Source: JAZLFH01 sp045615705 (lineage in GTDB: Bacteria > Bacillota > Clostridia > UMGS1883). Taken from it: 7,756 nucleotides of DNA. The stretch is from assembly GCA_045615705.1 (NCBI GenBank), contig JAZLFH010000019.1, positions 1-7,756 on the forward strand, given 5' to 3'. Made by a program: the position numbers and the translations under genes. The notes below the pieces were generated by a model. It was not told the DNA's origin. It saw only the letters and a program-made list of their open reading frames with translations, and did not search any database. This document shows, piece by piece, positions 6,298 to 7,756 of this stretch (the stretch's first letter is position 1; each line of letters starts with the position of its first letter).

Positions 6298-6373
6298 CTG
6301 CCTAAAAGCGACCAAAAGGTACATATTTGAGGTAAGAACGACTAAAAGGTACATCTCGACAAACCGGGATTTG

Positions 6374-7570
6374 TTATAATAATTTCAATAACTTTTTATA
6401 GCTCAAATCCATACCGATTGCTCCGAGCGGAGCGGTAATGAGAATGGAGAGTACTGCCACCGAGAGAACGATGTTTCCACAAGGTAAACCGAGCGATAGC
6501 GGTACGGAACCGATAGCCGCCTGAACGGTCGCTTTCGGCAAATAGGCAATGATACAGTACAGTTTTTCTTTTCGGTTGAGTTTTGTACCAATAAGACAGA
6601 CAAGTACCCCTACCGAACGGAAAACAAGTGCGACAAATATCATCAGCACCGCCATCAGCCCGGCATTCAGCGTATAGCGAATATCCACCGCCACACCGAC
6701 AAGTACAAAGAGAATTACCTCTGCGGCAAGCCAAAGCCGACCGTATTTGGCAGACAAATCGTTCGACACTTCTTTTCGACAACGCATCTGTATCACACAA
6801 GCCATACTCATTACGGCAAGCAGTCCAGATATCGAAACCGTACCTTCAAGCCATGTTTCGATAGACATTAAAAGAAATGCCGCACCAAGTACGATAATGG
6901 TTTTGATGCTTTGCCGGATAGGATCGTTTCTTTTGTGAGCAAGTTCAAAAAGGGATGCAATCACTAAGCCGAAAGCTGCTCCGAGCAGAATTCCCAATAC
7001 AATCGAAATCGGGATATTGACAAAGTCCATAACTTTTGCCGAACTGCCCTGTGCCATACCGATAAATGTTGAAAATAGCACAATAACAAACACATCATCA
7101 AGGGATGCTCCGGCAAGTATCAGCTGCGGTATTTGTTTATCCGTCCCGTAGTTTTCATCCATTAACTGCACCATTCGGGGAACGACCACTGCCGGGGAGA
7201 CTGCTCCGAGTACCGCACCCATAATGGCGGCTTCCAATATAGTGATATGAAGTAGTAATGGTGCCAGCAAAATGAATGCACCGATTTCAAAAAGTGCAGG
7301 CAAAAACGACATAAGGATTGCAGGTCTGCCGACTTTTTTGAGGTCGGAAATATTAAGCGACAGTCCGGCTTTTATCAGAATGATAATCAGTGCCATTTGC
7401 CGCAGCTCCGATGAAATGCCAAGTATCTGCGAGTCAAGAAAGTCAAGCACAAAGGGTCCTAAAACAATACCGGTGATGAGCATACCGATTATACGGGGCA
7501 GTTTGATTTTGCGACAAATAAATGCCATAGATAGTCCGACAAGAAAAATAAGGGATAATGAAGTGAGCAT
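6374..7570 (-). CDS. cation/proton antiporter, fluoride-riboswitch controlled
   Basis: This 398-residue, very hydrophobic protein has about 11-13 membrane segments and the Na_H_Exchanger (CPA) fold, without the C-terminal TrkA-N/RCK domain of Kef systems. Diagnostic motifs are SPAVVVPRM (125-133), the ion-site segment LAGASLDDVFVIV (152-164) with the paired aspartates D158-D159, and PKATVQAAIG (345-354), where K346 matches the conserved basic residue of the PRA-VQAA-G motif. Paired Asp is typical of electrogenic Na+ or K+/H+ exchange in this superfamily. The ATG at 7568-7570 has GGAGG 5 nt upstream. The leader carries a fluoride riboswitch, a setting in which Na+/H+ antiporter genes have been reported along with crcB and eriC(F). 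It may therefore protect against fluoride, by fluoride export or by restoring pH and ion balance. The ion is not determinable from sequence. It is transcribed alone. Confidence 0.9.
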   Translation of the reverse strand: MLTSLSLIFLVGLSMAFICRKIKLPRIIGMLITGIVLGPFVLDFLDSQILGISSELRQMALIIILIKAGLSLNISDLKKVGRPAILMSFLPALFEIGAFILLAPLLLHITILEAAIMGAVLGAVSPAVVVPRMVQLMDENYGTDKQIPQLILAGASLDDVFVIVLFSTFIGMAQGSSAKVMDFVNIPISIVLGILLGAAFGLVIASLFELAHKRNDPIRQSIKTIIVLGAAFLLMSIETWLEGTVSISGLLAVMSMACVIQMRCRKEVSNDLSAKYGRLWLAAEVILFVLVGVAVDIRYTLNAGLMAVLMIFVALVFRSVGVLVCLIGTKLNRKEKLYCIIAYLPKATVQAAIGSVPLSLGLPCGNIVLSVAVLSILITAPLGAIGMDLSYKKLLKLL

Positions 7571-7588
7571 AAAAGCCTCCTGATACGC

Positions 7589-7633
7589 AAAAAAGCTGAC
7601 AGCTTCTGCGTGTAATAGCAGAAGTTATCAGCT
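7589..7633 (-). terminator. riboswitch-controlled terminator
   Basis: On the minus strand AGCTGATAACTTCTGC (complement of 7618-7633) pairs with GCAGAAGCTGTCAGCT (complement of 7594-7609) over 16 positions, with one A-C mismatch and an 8-nt loop. A T-run follows. The 5' arm overlaps the last part of the fluoride aptamer (the P2 3' strand, the UGAU and the pseudoknot strand ACUUC). The ligand-bound aptamer and the terminator therefore exclude each other. Confidence 0.92.
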
Positions 7634-7676
7634 TAAATAAGCGGTTTAGGTTTCCCACGGGAGAACTTCATTCCCG
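7618..7676 (-). promoter_or_regulatory. fluoride riboswitch aptamer (crcB motif)
   Basis: On the minus strand the P1 hairpin CGGGAAUGAAGUUCUCCCG (complement of 7658-7676) is followed by the conserved AAACCGC (7641-7647), the P2 hairpin GCUUAUUUAAGC (7631-7642) and UGAUAACUUCUGC. The loop GAAGU (7665-7669) can pair with the later ACUUC (7621-7625), the hallmark pseudoknot. In known aptamers the equivalent pairs are different bases (for example GGAGU with ACUCC), so this is a covarying match. Fluoride binding should stabilise the pseudoknot and prevent the overlapping terminator, turning the antiporter on. The spacer between P1 and AAACCGC is about 10 nt, a little longer than in the examples I remember. 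Confidence 0.9.
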
Positions 7677-7684
7677 ACAAATCA

Positions 7685-7713
7685 ATTATACACCATTTCC
7701 ATTAAAAAAGCAA
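7685..7713 (-). promoter_or_regulatory. sigma-A promoter of the antiporter leader
   Basis: On the minus strand TTGCTT (7708-7713) and a perfect TATAAT (7685-7690) are separated by exactly 17 bases. The predicted start near 7678 places the first base of the fluoride aptamer just 1-3 nt into the transcript. Confidence 0.85.
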
Positions 7714-7756
7714 TAGATTCATACAAATTTTTTCTCTTTTTTACATGAAATTTTTT

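Larger units (their letters stand above)
6062..6354. mobile_element. possible small non-autonomous element around the hairpin array
   Basis: At the left is GCGTACATTTTTTGGCTTCG (6063-6082). At the right are two imperfect direct copies, GCGACCAAAAGGTACAT (6308-6324) and ACGACTAAAAGGTACAT (6338-6354), 30 bases apart. The reverse complement of these (GTACC-TTTT-GGTCG) resembles the left sequence, so the ends are loosely inverted repeats around the array. There is no transposase gene and no clear target-site duplication is seen. The boundaries are a guess; it might equally be an ordinary intergenic region. Confidence 0.3.

Noticed and set aside
6140..6379. 79-codon plus-strand ORF inside the hairpin array
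   Set aside because: Its sequence simply translates the palindromes and heptamers; there is no ribosome site.

Overview
The window looks like chromosomal DNA of a low-to-moderate GC Firmicute of the class Clostridia, probably a gut Oscillospiraceae-like anaerobe. The basis is strong AGGAGG-type ribosome binding sites, an SLH-anchored surface protein (Gram-positive cell-wall anchoring), a clostridial-style ECF sigma/anti-sigma pair, and a palindromic hairpin array of a kind I associate from memory with gut Clostridia. All four confident protein genes are on the minus strand, so the window is described from high to low coordinates.

7756-6374: a cation/proton antiporter of the Na_H_Exchanger fold. 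Its leader contains a well-formed fluoride riboswitch (crcB motif) followed by an overlapping intrinsic terminator, all downstream of a good sigma-A promoter. The gene is therefore predicted to be switched on by fluoride, which suggests a role in fluoride tolerance.

6373-5879: a gene-free gap. It holds the antiporter terminator, an array of small perfect hairpins separated by GTGAAAT heptamers on the left and ATTTCAC heptamers on the right, imperfect flanking repeats, and two candidate promoters for the sigma operon.

5878-4551: a two-gene operon with an ATGA start/stop overlap, encoding an ECF-type sigma factor and a single-pass membrane protein that is probably its anti-sigma factor. It ends in a strong terminator at 4489-4520.

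4390-499: a large secreted modular surface protein. In order it has a signal peptide, three SLH modules, two InlB-type beta repeats, a run of about eight BspA/DUF285-like repeats of mostly 31 residues, two copies of an unfamiliar domain of about 110 residues, and a beta-rich domain. Its reading frame is broken by one in-frame TAG at 865-867. Beyond it the same frame stays open for 121 codons and encodes a third copy of the unfamiliar domain. A matching linker earlier in the gene has TAC where this one has TAG, so a single C-to-G change from Tyr is the simplest explanation.

498-1: apparently non-coding. It has three hairpins, one weak 37-codon ORF with a Shine-Dalgarno sequence, and a bidirectional terminator.

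The three blocks look functionally separate: a fluoride-responsive transporter, an envelope-stress type regulator, and a cell-surface adhesin-like protein. I see no shared promoter motif linking the sigma factor to the surface protein.
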